Source: an uncultured Rhodospirillales bacterium (GTDB lineage Bacteria > Pseudomonadota > Alphaproteobacteria > Rhodospirillales > Defluviicoccaceae). From it: a stretch of DNA of 5,175 bases. The stretch is taken from NCBI GenBank assembly GCA_937127205.1, contig CAKZLS010000038.1, forward strand, positions 1-5,175. Direction: 5' to 3'. The position numbers were made by a program, and so were the translations under genes. The notes beneath the pieces were generated by a model. It was not told the DNA's origin. It made no database searches and saw nothing but the letters and a program-made list of their open reading frames with translations. Shown here one piece after another: positions 3,956 to 5,175 of this stretch (the first letter of the stretch is position 1; each line of letters starts with the position of its first letter).

Positions 3956-5175
3956 ATGGCACAGGAATCAGACACAAACGCCAAAGCAGCCACAGGATCC
4001 GGTGGAGAACTGCATCAGACGGCCAGCGGCGGCGCTTCGGTGATGACCAGCCAGCAAGGTATACCGGTCGCCGACGATCAGAACTCGCTGAAGGCTGGCG
4101 CGCGCGGGCCGACTCTGCTCGAAGATTTCCACCTCCGCGAAAAGATTTTTCACTTCGACCATGAGCGGATTCCCGAGCGGGTGGTTCATGCCCGGGGATA
4201 TGGCGCGCACGGCTACTTCGAAAATTACGAGTCGCTCTCCGATATCACCAAGGCGGATATGTTCGCGCGGGCCGGTGAAAAGGTACCGGCATTCATTCGG
4301 TTCTCCACGGTCGCCGGAAACAAGGGGTCCCCGGACCTGGCGCGCGACGTGCGGGGTTTCGCCGTCAAGCTCTACACGAAGGAGGGCAACTGGGACATCG
4401 TCGGCAACAACATTCCCGTGTTCTTTATCCAGGACGCCATCAAGTTTCCGGACCTCATCCATGCCGCCAAGCCGGCGCCCGATCGGGGCTTTCCCCAGGC
4501 GCAGACGGCTCACGACAACTTCTGGGATTTCATCTCACTGACGCCGGAAAGCATGAACATGGTGATGTGGACCATGTCCGATCGCGCGATCCCGCGCTCG
4601 TTCCGGTTCATGGAAGGCTTCGGCGTTCATACGTTCCGCTTGGTTAACGCCGACGGCAGATCGCATTTTGTCAAATTCCACTGGAAGCCGAAACTGGGCA
4701 TGCAGTCGGTTGTGTGGAACGAGGCGGTCAAGATCAACGGCGCCGATCCGGATTTCCACCGCCGCGATCTCTGGGATGCCATCGAGAGCGCCGACGGCGC
4801 AGAATGGGAACTCGGCTTTCAGGTTTTTGACGAGGACTTCGCCGACCGGTTCGAGTTCGACGTGCTCGACGCCACAAAGATCATTCCCGAGGAGCAAGTG
4901 CCCATCCGCCCGGTGGGACGCCTGGTGCTCGACCGCACGGTCCAGAACTTCTTCGCCGAGACGGAGCAGGTGGCGTTCTGCACGCAGAACATCGTGCCCG
5001 GCGTCGACTTCAGCGAAGATCCCTTGCTGCAGGGCCGGAACTTCTCGTACCTCGATACCCAGCTTTCCCGCCTCGGAAGCCCTAACTTCACGCATATCCC
5101 CATCAACGCGCCGAAGTGTCCATTCCACAACTTCCAGCAGGACGGCCATATGGCCATGACCAATCCCTCGGGCCG
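3956..5175 (+). CDS. katE: Catalase KatE, large-subunit clade 2 (3' end outside the window)
   Basis: The first 406 residues of a heme catalase that converts hydrogen peroxide to water and oxygen in the cytoplasm; the frame is open to the right edge. Visible catalytic features are distal His78 in ERVVHARG, Ser117 in RFSTV, Asn152 in GNNIPVFFIQDA, and the proximal heme-ligand Tyr365 in GRNFSYLDTQLSRLG. MSDRAIPRSFRFMEGFGVHTF (207-227) and QVAFCTQNIVPG (338-349) are typical of large-subunit enzymes. In E. coli HPII (753 residues) the distal His is residue 128, so the N-terminal arm here is about 50 residues shorter. HPII His392, which is cross-linked to the heme tyrosine, corresponds to Cys342 here. 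The rest, probably including the flavodoxin-like C-terminal domain, lies beyond the edge. The ATG at 3956 has GAGGAGG five bases ahead and follows an EcfG-type promoter. The gene is divergent from the FNT-antiporter operon. No frameshift was found in the visible part. Confidence 0.96.
   Translation, partial: MAQESDTNAKAATGSGGELHQTASGGASVMTSQQGIPVADDQNSLKAGARGPTLLEDFHLREKIFHFDHERIPERVVHARGYGAHGYFENYESLSDITKADMFARAGEKVPAFIRFSTVAGNKGSPDLARDVRGFAVKLYTKEGNWDIVGNNIPVFFIQDAIKFPDLIHAAKPAPDRGFPQAQTAHDNFWDFISLTPESMNMVMWTMSDRAIPRSFRFMEGFGVHTFRLVNADGRSHFVKFHWKPKLGMQSVVWNEAVKINGADPDFHRRDLWDAIESADGAEWELGFQVFDEDFADRFEFDVLDATKIIPEEQVPIRPVGRLVLDRTVQNFFAETEQVAFCTQNIVPGVDFSEDPLLQGRNFSYLDTQLSRLGSPNFTHIPINAPKCPFHNFQQDGHMAMTNPSG

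Noticed and set aside
3968..5149. Two long minus-strand frames (181 and 204 codons) opposite katE
   Set aside because: They are antisense to an unambiguous catalase with all catalytic motifs in frame, and their translations are not family-like.

Overview
The window looks like a chromosomal or plasmid-borne stress-tolerance segment from an alphaproteobacterium. It is moderately GC-rich. The organism inference rests on three points: a textbook EcfG (general stress response sigma factor) promoter pattern, GGAAC-N16-CGTT, in front of the catalase gene; a small protein of a type I associate with alphaproteobacteria (motif WEFD...EEENMGGGEP); and overall codon style. Species cannot be named from the sequence alone.

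Layout, left to right. Positions 1-275 hold no convincing gene; a frame open from the window edge to 138 may be the tail of something unrecognised. Positions 276-918 (minus strand) carry two tandem, paralogous small proteins of 93 and 96 residues. They align without a gap from their first residue (about 37% identical by hand count), which fixes a TTG start for the upstream copy and an internal ATG start for the downstream copy. Between them lies a nested inverted repeat. Positions 919-1293 are a divergent intergenic region with a dyad element. Positions 1294-1551 (plus strand) encode an 85-residue acidic, cytoplasmic-looking protein. It converges on the next operon, with a perfect 8-bp hairpin at 1613-1631 between the two.

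Positions 1638-3770 (minus strand) form a two-gene unit. The first gene encodes a YfdC-type formate/nitrite transporter family (FNT) membrane protein. Seventy-two bases downstream is a CPA2-type Na+(K+)/H+ antiporter with an Asp-Asp ion-binding motif and no regulatory RCK domain. Divergent from this unit, from 3956 to the right edge, is the first part of a large-subunit (clade 2) catalase, katE. The katE/FNT intergenic region (3771-3955) contains an EcfG-type promoter that is close to palindromic, so both the catalase and the transporter operon may be switched on by the same sigma factor.

Taken together, the genes suggest a stress module: peroxide removal (KatE), ion and pH homeostasis (antiporter), small-anion or weak-acid movement (FNT), and three small proteins of unknown function. 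The three small genes are the least understood part and the best candidates for something undescribed.
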